From contig JAVETB010000005.1 in the NCBI GenBank assembly GCA_034006265.1, forward strand, positions 7,970-71,969: a DNA stretch of 64,000 nucleotides, in the 5' to 3' direction. Both the position numbers and the translations under genes were made by a program. The notes beneath the pieces were generated by a model. That model had not been told where the DNA came from. It saw only the letters and a list, made by a program, of their open reading frames with translations, and ran no database searches. Below, in pieces: positions 9,674 through 17,484 of this stretch (its first letter is position 1; the number at the start of each line of letters is the position of its first letter). The stretch is from Syntrophus sp034006265 (GTDB lineage Bacteria; Desulfobacterota; Syntrophia; Syntrophales; Syntrophaceae).

Positions 9674-10537
9674 ATGTACGAAAGTCAAGCCGACAAGACA
9701 AGGGAGGCGATCCGCACCATAAAGAAAAATGTGCCGCCGGCCTGGTTGGCGATTGTGTTGATTCTCCTGTTCATCCTCGTTTTTTTCCGGCCTTGGACTC
9801 AGGTCGGTCCGGGGCAGAGGGGGGTTGTTCTGAACTTCGGCGCCGTGCAGAAGAATGTCCTGGACGAAGGGCTTCATCCCAGAATACCGGTGATGCAGGA
9901 GATCGTGCTGGTGGATGTCAAGGTTCAAAAGGCTGAGACGGAGGCTGCGGCCGCCTCGAAAGATCTTCAGGATGTCACTTCCCGGGTGGCCTTAAATTAC
10001 CATATCGTTCCAGAGAGAGCCAATATTGTCTATCAGAAGCTGGGCGTACAGTTCAAGGAGCGTATCATCGACCCTGCCATCCAGGAGGTGGTCAAGGCCG
10101 TAACGGCAAATTATACGGCGGAAGAGCTTATCACCAAGAGGCCGTCCGTCAGCGAGGCGATGAGGCTGGCTTTAACGGAAAGGCTGATGGCCAACAACAT
10201 TGCAGTTGACGCCTTTTCGATCGTGGTGTTCAGCTTCTCGCCGGTCTTCACCGAGGCCATCGAAGCCAAGCAGACGGCGGAGCAGCTCGCGTTGAAAGCG
10301 AGGAGGGATCTCGAACGGATAAAAATCGAGGCGGAGCAGAAGATCACCGCGGCCAAGGCGGAAGCGGAATCCCTGAAATTGCAGAAGGCGAACATTTCTC
10401 CGGATCTGATAGAGCTGCGGAAAATCGAAGCCAACATGAAGGCGATCGAAAAGTGGAATGGGATACTTCCCCAGGTAACGGGCAGCGGAGCCATCCCGAT
10501 GATCGGCCTGACGGATGTTTCCAAGAAGAAAGAATAA
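9674..10537 (+). CDS. SPFH/prohibitin-family membrane protein
   Basis: 287 aa. A short cytoplasmic N-terminus is followed by one membrane anchor (residues about 16-35, PAWLAIVLILLFILVFF), then the SPFH domain (VGPGQRGVVLNFGAVQKNVLDEG; ITKRPSVSEAMRLALTERL), and a charged helical region with the flotillin/prohibitin-like run LKARRDLERIKIEAEQKI. The layout matches HflC/prohibitin-like scaffold proteins that oligomerise into rings and often modulate FtsH proteases. No ftsH or hflK partner is adjacent, so the name HflC is not justified. ATG 9674 follows the strong AAGGAGGTG. The gene stands alone and is followed by a long hairpin at 10632-10671. Confidence 0.9.
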   Translation: MYESQADKTREAIRTIKKNVPPAWLAIVLILLFILVFFRPWTQVGPGQRGVVLNFGAVQKNVLDEGLHPRIPVMQEIVLVDVKVQKAETEAAAASKDLQDVTSRVALNYHIVPERANIVYQKLGVQFKERIIDPAIQEVVKAVTANYTAEELITKRPSVSEAMRLALTERLMANNIAVDAFSIVVFSFSPVFTEAIEAKQTAEQLALKARRDLERIKIEAEQKITAAKAEAESLKLQKANISPDLIELRKIEANMKAIEKWNGILPQVTGSGAIPMIGLTDVSKKKE

Positions 10538-10631
10538 TGAAGGTGCTGCCTGCTGTTGTGGGCGGCCCGCGGCGGGTCTCAAGAGGCCGTGACGAGGCGC
10601 TCTTTCTCGTTCTCCGTTCAGGGAAAGAGAG

Positions 10632-10671
10632 GGGGAGGGTGAACGGATCATGGGATCCGTTCACCCTCCCC
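10632..10671. terminator. Perfect 18-bp inverted repeat between convergent genes
   Basis: Bases 10632-10649 (GGGGAGGGTGAACGGATC) are exactly complementary to 10654-10671, with a 4-base loop. It lies between the ends of the SPFH gene (10537) and the minus-strand lipoprotein gene (10763), which suits a bidirectional terminator. There is no T-run on either side, so it is not a textbook intrinsic terminator and could instead be an mRNA 3'-end stabiliser. Confidence 0.55.
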
Positions 10672-10762
10672 TGATGTCATGGCGGCTGAGATACTCCACC
10701 CTCATTTCCGAGTGTGGAACGAGGAGTGCAGATGCCGGAATCGAGATCAGAGGGCGATGCCC

Positions 10763-11416
10763 CTACATTTTCGGAATTTTGCCTTCCGCATGTCCGCCGG
10801 GCATTCCGGGAATTGACATCTTTGTATACCCTTCGGGCACTTCGAAAAGGCTGTCCGGCTGTTTGCAGAGGTTAATGTCCCGGTATTCCATGGACCAGCT
10901 GCCGTCCACTGCGGCGGTCTTGACGGGGAAGTTGATGTCCGTTGCCCACCACATGTGGGTTGTCACGGCTTCGTTGCCGACCTTTGCCGTCACTTCATAT
11001 TTGGTTGAGGGATGGCCGCCAATCGTTTCATTGCCGATCGCTTTGCGGCTGACTTCCCCCTTGACCTCAAGATCGGCCGCTTTACTCTGTTCCTCCGTTA
11101 CGCCCTGCATCTCCATGAATACGCTTTGCGGTTTGATGATCGTCCAGACCTTGTTGAGGTCCTTCCTCACGATGGTGGATGTGCCCGTTGATTCATCATC
11201 GGAACGGTATTTGTCCGGCTTCATGTAGACTTTCATGGACATGGTCCGGCCGGCGGCGGTGCTCACCACCGTTGCTGACAATTCCTGAGCGGCGGCGGCC
11301 TTCATCTCCTTTTCAACCGCCGGCTCAGCTTTCCCCTGCTCCTTCTCCTTGCTGCAGCCCACGGCAAAGAAGGAGACACACAGGGCCATCACGACTGCGA
11401 TCAATGCTTTTTTCAC
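10763..11416 (-). CDS. Lipoprotein of the DUF4412/outer-membrane lipoprotein-sorting type
   Basis: 217 aa from a GTG at 11416; AGGAGG stands 7 bases upstream, which decides the start over ATG 11458. The signal peptide VKKALIAVVMALCVSFFAVGC ends in a lipobox, and SKEKEQ follows the lipidated Cys. The mature part contains SMKVYMKPDKYRSD, RKDLNKVWTIIKPQ and VFMEMQGV, then GGHPSTKYEVTA and MWWATDINFPVK. This resembles DUF4412 or LolA/LolB-like beta folds in which a bound metal or lipid salt is tracked; that link is by pattern memory. The function is not known. The gene is single, with convergent and divergent neighbours. Confidence 0.8.
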   Translation of the reverse strand: MKKALIAVVMALCVSFFAVGCSKEKEQGKAEPAVEKEMKAAAAQELSATVVSTAAGRTMSMKVYMKPDKYRSDDESTGTSTIVRKDLNKVWTIIKPQSVFMEMQGVTEEQSKAADLEVKGEVSRKAIGNETIGGHPSTKYEVTAKVGNEAVTTHMWWATDINFPVKTAAVDGSWSMEYRDINLCKQPDSLFEVPEGYTKMSIPGMPGGHAEGKIPKM

Positions 11417-11608
11417 TTGAATACCTCCTGAAAGAATGATGTGGGATTCCAAAAACAACAGGGGGCATTATGCAACACGGACCGCCCTGATGTCAAAGAC
11501 CGGATGATATCGGCCTTTTTCCCGGGATCTGGAGAGGCGCTCGCACAACCCGTTCCTCCAGACCGGATCGCTGCCTGCGGATGGTTGCCTTTTCCCTGTT
11601 CGGAATGC

Positions 11609-12235
11609 TCAAGATCCGGATGGCCTGGCTAAAAGCCCTGTTGTGGAGACTTTGATTTCAAATTGCGAGGGCCCTGTCACGTCGACAAACACGGCGGAGC
11701 CGTACTCGGCATCCAGGAGCGGCTCAAGAAACGGATAGGTCTTTCTCAGATGAAACATGTTAACCGGCTTTTTTTCGGAAAGTAGAAACACCGTGCGCAA
11801 CGCGTTGATTTCTTCGTCAATGTCCCGGTAGCGGCCGGCAACGCGATCCAGTTCATAACTGGTGTGAAGGCCAAGCACGTTGGCCCAGGGCTTCCATTTG
11901 AGGACATGCGCATCGACATAGATCGCGTCGCCGGCCAGCTGGAAAGAAGCCTTCTTCCCGTCGGGAAATTCAAAATGCGCCAGAAATGCCTTTCCTCCGA
12001 GGGGTTCGACCCTGACCACGGCCGCTGTTTCTTCATGAGTGAGAGCCAGGTAACCTTTTGTGGCCACGGTGATTGTTCCGAGCAAGGCGGTAAGGGCAAG
12101 GCAGAGAACTGCGACCATCAAGACGCCTGCCGAGCCGATGAACTTCCTTTTCCCTATGGCCGCAAACGCCAGAATCAGGAAAACCAGGCTCGACAGCCCG
12201 AAACCAATCATCAGAAGAAAAAGCAAATCCGGCAT
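11609..12235 (-). CDS. Membrane protein of unknown function
   Basis: 208 aa from MPDLLFLLMIGFG, chosen because a GGGGGG stretch lies just upstream; ATG at 12259 is less likely. Two N-terminal membrane helices (residues about 3-25 and 33-55) precede a soluble part with FLAHFEFPDGKKASFQLAGD and LKWKPWANVLGLHTSYELDRVAGRY. The soluble part looks like a compact beta domain exposed to the periplasm. I do not recognise a named family with certainty. It is convergent with nothing and lies downstream of the MltB-like gene on the same strand, separated by 75 bases, so co-transcription is possible. Confidence 0.7.
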   Translation of the reverse strand: MPDLLFLLMIGFGLSSLVFLILAFAAIGKRKFIGSAGVLMVAVLCLALTALLGTITVATKGYLALTHEETAAVVRVEPLGGKAFLAHFEFPDGKKASFQLAGDAIYVDAHVLKWKPWANVLGLHTSYELDRVAGRYRDIDEEINALRTVFLLSEKKPVNMFHLRKTYPFLEPLLDAEYGSAVFVDVTGPSQFEIKVSTTGLLARPSGS

Positions 12236-12310
12236 GGCCATCCCCCCTAAAGACTTCATGCCGCCAGTTTACAATAAAGAAAGCCCCCGTGCCAGCATTG
12301 TTCACAAACG

Positions 12311-13213
12311 TCACGAAGGCGAAGACTCGTGAAGGGACAGCAGATCGCTGATTTTCAGGATGGCGTTCACGTACTGGCGGCTGTGATTGTACTGGTAGAT
12401 GATCCTGAAGGCCTGGTCATGGCTGAGATTCGGCTTCCAGCCGAAGTGCTTCAGGTAATTTGCAATGCTGAAGATGGCATCGGCGTCGTGGAATAGATCG
12501 ATGCGGCCGTCGCCGTTGCCGTCCCGGCCATAGTGCAGAATGTTGCTTGGCATGAACTGGGCGATGCCCAGGGCGCCGGCATAGGACCCGACCACGGTCA
12601 GGGGATCGACCTCGTGGCGTTCGGTATAGATCAGAAAGGCTTTAAGCTCTTGATAGGCCCAGCGTGATTTTCTGTCAGCCCGGGAATTGTATTTGTCCGG
12701 GTCGAAGCGTCTGCCTTCACTGAGCCGCCCATAGAGGTATTCCCGGGGCACCTGCTCCGACAGAGAGGCCATGGTCGACAGGGTGTTGATGATCGGGAGG
12801 CTGCCCAGGCAGCGGCCCAGGTTGGTTTCCACCAGGATGATGGCCGTGATAATCCCGGGATCCACACCGAACTTTTTTCTTGCCGCGGACAGGGTTTCGG
12901 CGTGTTCTTCCATGTAGCTGCGGGCATCGTCAATCAGCGTCGGGCGTGCTGTAAACTTCCCGTAGTCCAGCCTGGCTTCGTTGTGCTGAAAGTAGGCCGC
13001 GACGCCGCGGGTTTCAAAGGAGATTTCCTCACTCTGATAGAGTTCCCGGATGCGCTTGCCGTCGAAGCCGTCGGAGATAAGGCGCCTTTGCAGCTCATCG
13101 AAGAAGGCTTTGGACGATACATCGGCACAGGCCTGGCCGAAAGCGGCAAAAAAGAAGACCAGGGGAATCGTGATAAGACGGAATGTTTCGATCACCGATA
13201 AGGTTCTATTCAT
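12311..13213 (-). CDS. Lytic murein transglycosylase, MltB/SLT_2 family
   Basis: 300 aa from ATG 13213 (AGGAGA upstream). The N-terminus is a signal peptide ending near FGQACADV. The catalytic domain shows FGVDPGIITAIILVETNLG, with Glu129 as the expected catalytic acid, followed by RKSRWAYQELKAFLIY, GSYAGALGIAQFMPSN and YGRDGNGDGRIDLF, all hallmarks of MltB. It cleaves the glycan strands of peptidoglycan to 1,6-anhydro ends in the periplasm. There is no lipobox (AFGQACADV is not a clear one), so it is probably soluble, unlike E. coli MltB. Catalytic residues look intact. Confidence 0.9.
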   Translation of the reverse strand: MNRTLSVIETFRLITIPLVFFFAAFGQACADVSSKAFFDELQRRLISDGFDGKRIRELYQSEEISFETRGVAAYFQHNEARLDYGKFTARPTLIDDARSYMEEHAETLSAARKKFGVDPGIITAIILVETNLGRCLGSLPIINTLSTMASLSEQVPREYLYGRLSEGRRFDPDKYNSRADRKSRWAYQELKAFLIYTERHEVDPLTVVGSYAGALGIAQFMPSNILHYGRDGNGDGRIDLFHDADAIFSIANYLKHFGWKPNLSHDQAFRIIYQYNHSRQYVNAILKISDLLSLHESSPS

Positions 13214-13718
13214 GGAAAATCTCCTATAACTGGCCGGAAGATTATGAACTTTCAAGACACCGGCTCTGCCGTTCGGGGCGTCTAACTCGTACATCATGGC
13301 ATGGCAGGCGATGGGCTGTCAAAGGGTAATCCGGTCGTTCTTGAAAGGGTTCGGCCATCGGGTCGCGGCGGCTGAGGGATAAAGAGCCCCTGAGGCCAAG
13401 GCGTACAGGGCAGGTGACAAGCAATCGCCATGCCACACCCTTTCCCGCTGGATGTTTCCGAGGCTTTCGGCGGCACGAGAAAGTCTCGCACTTCCGAAAA
13501 GAAGGTTCCCGGGCGAGAGAGAGAAACGCCTTCGCCTCCAGCACAAAACCGCCCCTTCCGGAGGCCCTCAACGGATCAGCATGATTCTTTTCTGCGGGAG
13601 GACAGGGAAACTCTCCGGGATCCGGGTGCAGAGGGTACAGCCGGTGACGATTTCCGGGGTCTGCCGGCCCTCTGACAACGGGCCGGAATCTGCGGGGGAA
13701 GGGGGAATTCTTTCATGC
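13214..13718. other. Intergenic stretch without a recognisable gene
   Basis: About 500 bases between the MltB-like gene and the promoter of the GrdE-like fragment. Short open frames exist on both strands, but none has a credible ribosome-binding site with a protein-like composition. No hairpin with a T-run was seen. Confidence 0.5.
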
Positions 13719-13747
13719 TTGACAGGGAGGGCTCTGTAACTTATTCT
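13719..13747 (+). promoter_or_regulatory. Sigma-70-type promoter of the GrdE-like fragment
   Basis: TTGACA at 13719-13724 (perfect -35), a 17-bp spacer, then TATTCT at 13742-13747 (four of six -10 bases). It points at the small gene starting at 13876 and would leave a leader of about 120 bases ending in the ribosome-binding site AAGGAG. Confidence 0.5.
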
Positions 13748-13875
13748 GAAACGGGTCTTGTGCAACGTTCCTGCAGGAAGCATCCCTTTGATGGACGGCG
13801 GGGGAAAAGGGCCTGTGCAGGGAGGATCCGAGAAGTTTCCCATCCGCACCCGGACACAGAGAAGGAGAAACCGTC

Positions 13876-14106
13876 ATGCTTCTCGAACTGGGCATCATAC
13901 CTGTAGAGGAAATCGACTGGGGGCGAAAGACCGCAATCGACGGCAAGGCCCTGCAAATCCACCGCGAAAAACTCATCGAAGAAACAAGGGGGAACGACTC
14001 CCGCATCGCTTCCGTCAGGGCCGATCTTGCAAGGCCTGGTGAGCGTGTGCGCATTCTTCCCGTAAAGGATGTCATCGAACCCCGCATCAGTACGAGGAAG
14101 CCCTGA
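13876..14106 (+). CDS. Orphan N-terminal fragment of a GrdE/PrdA-type reductase component B protein
   Basis: 76 aa. LELGIIPVEEIDWG, KALQIHREKLIEE and especially ARPGERVRILPVKDVIEPRI match, from memory, the first ~75 residues of the glycine/sarcosine/betaine (GrdE) and proline (PrdA) reductase B-subunit precursors, proteins of about 430-620 aa. Here the frame ends in TGA soon after EPRI and nothing in any frame downstream resembles the rest. AAGGAG precedes ATG 13876 at a good distance and a promoter-like sequence lies upstream, so expression seems possible. Either a gene remnant or a stand-alone domain; I cannot tell which. The next gene (GYD protein) begins 95 bases later. Confidence 0.6.
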   Translation: MLLELGIIPVEEIDWGRKTAIDGKALQIHREKLIEETRGNDSRIASVRADLARPGERVRILPVKDVIEPRISTRKP

Positions 14107-14201
14107 GGCAGGCCGGATTGCGCGCCGCCGGTCTCCCCGGAGAACGCGGATTATTCTGGTCAGCATTTTAAAAGGATCGCATTGAAGAAAGGAGGAAAAC
14201 G

Positions 14202-14504
14202 ATGGGTACATACATCATGATGACCAGGTTGTCGCCTGAGGCAGTCGCCAAGCCGCAGTCCTTGACGGAGCTCAATGACCGGGTGGCAGCCCGCATTAAA
14301 AAGGAATGTCCTGACGTGAAGTGGGTTGCCAATTACGCTGTTCTCGGCTCATGCGACTACCTGGACATCTTCGAGGCGCCCGATGCCGATGCGGCAACCA
14401 AGGTGGCCCTGATTGTCCGCTCCTTCGGCCATGCGACAACAGAGACGTGGATCGCCACGCAGTGGGACCGCTTTGAGTCCTTGGTCGCAAACCTGAAAAC
14501 GTAA
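14202..14504 (+). CDS. GYD domain protein
   Basis: 100 aa small cytoplasmic protein. The N-terminal MGTYIMMTRLSPEAV is the normal opening of the GYD family (named for a Gly-Tyr-Asp motif; here the equivalent is SCDYLDIFEAPD). It is an alpha/beta ferredoxin-like fold that tends to form dimers. The function of the family is not established. AAAGGAGG precedes ATG 14202. It may be co-transcribed with the GrdE-like fragment upstream. Confidence 0.85.
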   Translation: MGTYIMMTRLSPEAVAKPQSLTELNDRVAARIKKECPDVKWVANYAVLGSCDYLDIFEAPDADAATKVALIVRSFGHATTETWIATQWDRFESLVANLKT

Positions 14505-14570
14505 GGGCCGCTCCTTGGCAGGGAGCAGGTTTTTGTTGCCCGGAAATGCCCCCCTGTGGTAAAGGGGGCC

Positions 14571-15194
14571 ATGCTGAATGTCGGGTTGACGGGCGGAATC
14601 GCCTGCGGAAAATCCACGGTGGGCCGCATGCTCGAGGAAAAGGGGGCTTTTCTTATTGATTTTGACCGCCTTGCCCACGAGGTTGAAGAGCCGGATCAGC
14701 CGGCCTGGCGGAACATTGTCGGCTGTTTCGGACCGGAGGTCTTGAAGGCCGATCGAACCCTGGACCGGGCTCGACTGGGAGCCATCGTTTTTGCAGACCG
14801 CCGTAAACTGGACAAGCTCAACGAACTCGTGCATCCGGCCGTATTCGATGCGTGGCAGCGCAGGATGGCGGCCATCAGGGCGATCCGTCCTGATGCCATC
14901 GTCATTGCCGACATCCCCCTGCTCGTCGAATTGGGAATGCAGGGGCGGGTGGATCTGGTGATGCTGGTCTATATCCCGCGGGATGAGCAGATTCGCCGTC
15001 TCATCCTGAGAAACGGGTATTCCCGTGAGGAGGCGCTTCAGCGGGTCCATTCACAGATGCCCATTGAGGACAAGATCCCCTTTGCCGACATTCTCGTGGA
15101 CAATTCGGGAACGATGGAACAGACCAGGGCATTCATTGATGACATCTGGCCCCGGCTTCTGGAGAAGGAGCGGCGGAAGAAGAAACCGGCTTGA
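14571..15194 (+). CDS. coaE: Dephospho-CoA kinase
   Basis: Last step of coenzyme A synthesis: phosphorylates the ribose 3'-OH of dephospho-CoA with ATP. 207 aa, normal for CoaE. The P-loop GLTGGIACGKST sits right after the start, followed by GAFLIDFDRLAHEV, the Asp that binds the substrate ribose, and the lid region DEQIRRLILRNGYSREEA with its Arg residues. ATG 14571 is chosen because AAGGGGG precedes it; a GTG five codons earlier (14556) is possible. It is followed by the carbonic anhydrase gene after 49 bases. Confidence 0.95.
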   Translation: MLNVGLTGGIACGKSTVGRMLEEKGAFLIDFDRLAHEVEEPDQPAWRNIVGCFGPEVLKADRTLDRARLGAIVFADRRKLDKLNELVHPAVFDAWQRRMAAIRAIRPDAIVIADIPLLVELGMQGRVDLVMLVYIPRDEQIRRLILRNGYSREEALQRVHSQMPIEDKIPFADILVDNSGTMEQTRAFIDDIWPRLLEKERRKKKPA

Positions 15195-15243
15195 CATTTC
15201 TGGTGCGGGGGAAAGAATTTCATAAAAAACTGGAGGTAGAGTA

Positions 15244-15861
15244 ATGATAGGGAAAAACGTGGTTACGGACTTTTCCGCCAGGGCCGTCGAACCGGTGATC
15301 GGTTCCTCCGCCTTTGTTCATCCCCTTGCGGCTGTAATCGGAAATGTCATCATCGGAGACAATGTCATGGTGTCCCCCGGGGCGTCCGTCCGCGGTGATG
15401 AAGGCCAGCCTCTTCACGTGGGCAACGATTCAAACGTCCAGGACGGGGTCATCATCCATGCCCTGGAAACAGAGCTGGACGGAAAACCCGTCGAAAAGAA
15501 TCTCGTTGAAGTGAACGGGAAGAAATATGCCGTCTATGTGGGCCATCGCGTATCCCTGGCTCATCAGGTTCATGTTCACGGACCGGCGGTGATTATGGAT
15601 GACACATTTGTTGGAATGAAGTCGCTTGTCTTCAAATCTTACGTCGGCAGCCATTGCGTCATTGAACCGGGAGTCCTGCTCATGGGGGTCCGCGTGGCTG
15701 ATGGGCGATATGTGCCTGCAGGCTCCGTCGTCAAGACGCAGGAAGAGGCCGACGCCCTTCCCGTCATTACGGACGACTATCCCATGAAGGATATGAATGC
15801 GGGGGTTCTGCACGTGAACAAAGCGCTGGCCAAGGGGTATCTGAAGCAGGAGAGGTCATGA
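15244..15861 (+). CDS. cam: Gamma-class carbonic anhydrase, Cam type
   Basis: 205 aa left-handed beta-helix protein that interconverts CO2 and bicarbonate as a trimer. The three metal-binding His of the prototype Cam are present: His72 (IIHALET), His107 (LAHQ) and His112 (VHG). The Arg-Asp-Glu context VRGDEGQPL (Glu53) and the acidic loop ETELDGKPVEKNLVEVNGKK, which carries the proton shuttle in Methanosarcina Cam, are also present; this loop is missing in the CamH subclass. The C-terminal DGRYVPAGSVVKTQEEADAL and the VNKALAKGYL ending closely follow archaeal Cam. There is no signal peptide, so it should be cytoplasmic. In an acetogenic or syntrophic cell it would supply CO2/bicarbonate. Confidence 0.9.
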   Translation: MIGKNVVTDFSARAVEPVIGSSAFVHPLAAVIGNVIIGDNVMVSPGASVRGDEGQPLHVGNDSNVQDGVIIHALETELDGKPVEKNLVEVNGKKYAVYVGHRVSLAHQVHVHGPAVIMDDTFVGMKSLVFKSYVGSHCVIEPGVLLMGVRVADGRYVPAGSVVKTQEEADALPVITDDYPMKDMNAGVLHVNKALAKGYLKQERS

Positions 15862-15894
15862 CCGCGCCTTAACCCCCGCCTTTGAAACGCACTC

Positions 15895-15919
15895 CAGGGG
15901 GGAGTCTCAAGCCCCCCTG
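15895..15919. terminator. Hairpin between convergent genes
   Basis: CAGGGGGG (15895-15902) pairs with CCCCCCTG (15912-15919) around a 9-base loop. It lies 34 bases after the carbonic anhydrase gene and 75 before the end of the convergent EEP gene. There is no T-run. Confidence 0.4.
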
Positions 15920-15993
15920 AAACCATCCCGCCCCACACATCAAAAACCTGGCGTCAAGGATTCAAGAGGGCTTCACAAATTCTGCTCTCCCTT

Positions 15994-17019
15994 TCAGTGG
16001 GGCGGGCAGGCGTTCGCTGCGTCCTGAAGGCCGGGGCGCGGGGCCGCGAAAGCCATGGACACGGGCAGATCGACTCGGGCAAGAAGGGGGAAGTGGTCGG
16101 AAGGGTAGCAATTCTCCCAGTGCCGGGAGATGATTTCCGCGTCTATGACCCGCGCGGAAGCCGGGACGAAGATGTAGTCCAGTTTGAGGCGGATAAAATA
16201 CCGGTTATATCCATGGTATGTCCCGGCATTGCGGATTTTCGGATGCCGCTGCCGGAAGGTATCCATCAAGGGCACTGGATTGGCCCCCTTGACGCTCAGG
16301 TTAATTCGTAACGGCCTGTTGCCCTTTAAATACTGGATGGGCATGCTCATCTCTCCGGCATTGAAATCCCCTGTCAGCACAATCGGGTCCGGGAAGCTCC
16401 GCATGGAGATGCGCTGGGTGAGCAGAAGAACGCTTTTCTTCCGCGAGTGCAGGGAAAGATGATCCAGGTGCGTGTTATAGAAATAGAAAGCCTGCTGGGA
16501 GGTATTTTCAATGAGTCTGACCCAGGTGCAGATGCGGGGAATAATGTTTCCCCACCCCCGGGAGCCCGGACGATCGGGGGTGCCGGATAGCCAGAAGGTC
16601 CCCTCCTCGGAGAGGGAAAACCTCTCGGAATCATAAAACACGGCATTATGGAGGCCCCGGCTGCCTCCCAGGTTGCCGGTGCCGACCGATTTGTATCCGG
16701 GAAGCATGGTATGGACTTCCGCCATCTGAAAATCCAATGCCTCCTGGAGGCCGAGAACATCGGGACGGTAGCCATCCAGGATTTCATGGACAAGCCTGCG
16801 GCGGTGAATCCAGGAGTTTCTTCCGTCTCTCCTGGTCCCGCGGCGGATGTTGAAGCTCATGACGTTGAGGCCCAGGCCGGCGCCCGGCGCCGGGACTTCA
16901 ACGGAAGTCCCCTGCTGATCAGGGCTGGAAGCGGCGGGCTTCGGGGACAAGCCGAAAAACCGCGTCACGGGCTGTCGGGTCTGCTGGATGAAATCGGCGG
17001 CGAATTTAAATCTCTCCAA
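15994..17019 (-). CDS. Endonuclease/exonuclease/phosphatase (EEP) family protein
   Basis: 341 aa. The EEP fold is clear from motifs in order: NVMSFNIRRG, PDVLGLQEALDFQ (metal-binding Glu), NTHLDHLS, LTGDFNAGE (Asp/Asn catalytic pair), LDYIFV and the terminal SDHFPLLARV (catalytic His). About 50 residues precede the domain and show no convincing signal peptide. The start is uncertain: the longest frame begins with TTG at 17019 with only a distant GGAAGG upstream. Substrates of such proteins range from nucleic acids to phospholipids and sugars; nothing here decides between them. Confidence 0.85.
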   Translation of the reverse strand: MERFKFAADFIQQTRQPVTRFFGLSPKPAASSPDQQGTSVEVPAPGAGLGLNVMSFNIRRGTRRDGRNSWIHRRRLVHEILDGYRPDVLGLQEALDFQMAEVHTMLPGYKSVGTGNLGGSRGLHNAVFYDSERFSLSEEGTFWLSGTPDRPGSRGWGNIIPRICTWVRLIENTSQQAFYFYNTHLDHLSLHSRKKSVLLLTQRISMRSFPDPIVLTGDFNAGEMSMPIQYLKGNRPLRINLSVKGANPVPLMDTFRQRHPKIRNAGTYHGYNRYFIRLKLDYIFVPASARVIDAEIISRHWENCYPSDHFPLLARVDLPVSMAFAAPRPGLQDAANACPPH

Positions 17020-17118
17020 GGTGTTTGTCTACCTTCCATGACCATGTCAATGGGATGTATTATCTGCAGCAGATAATTTGCCTATAATAACCATTAAAGG
17101 AAAAAAAGCAAGGCCGTT

Positions 17119-17385
17119 CAGGGCCCTTTCCAAGATCCCGTCAAAGTTCGGAAATTTATTATAAATATCATGCACTTACAAAATAAAGTGCTTTTCGCTC
17201 TTTATTCAATAAATACAATGTATTACGAATTTAGATGACTTGCCCTTGGGGCCCTTTTCAGGACCCCGTCAAAGTTGGCCAATTCATATCTAATATCGAG
17301 CCCTTACAGGCAAAGGGACCTTCATCATTATTGTGCAATTAATTCATGGTGTTATGATTGCGAATGACTTGACCCTGGGGCCCTT
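17119..17385. repeat. Degenerate tandem repeat, ~128-bp units
   Basis: The element GGGCCCTTT recurs at 17121, 17248 and 17378, i.e. every 127 and 130 bases. The similarity extends further: CCCGTCAAAGTT follows copies 1 and 2 (17138-17147 and about 17265-17276), CCCTTACA or GCACTTACA lies mid-unit, and GAATTTAGATGACTTGCCCT (about 17228) matches GCGAATGACTTGACCCT (about 17360). So two full diverged units and the start of a third fill this AT-rich gap before the PfkB gene. No open frame spans them. Origin unknown. Confidence 0.6.
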
Positions 17386-17484
17386 TTGGGCTTTCGAGGG
17401 CTTCGTTCCAAAGGATGTTGACGGGAACTTTTTCCTGGAAAGCCGATGCACGCTCTGTGCCCGGGGCTTCGGGTTGACGGGGTC

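Noticed and set aside
14104..14106. TGA at the end of the GrdE-like fragment as a selenocysteine codon
   Set aside because: Reading through gives no GrdE-like sequence, and the known reactive residue of this family lies much further downstream.
13741..14211. 156-codon minus-strand frame opposite the GrdE-like fragment
   Set aside because: It is antisense to a frame with family motifs, a promoter and a ribosome site, and its own product has no recognisable motif.
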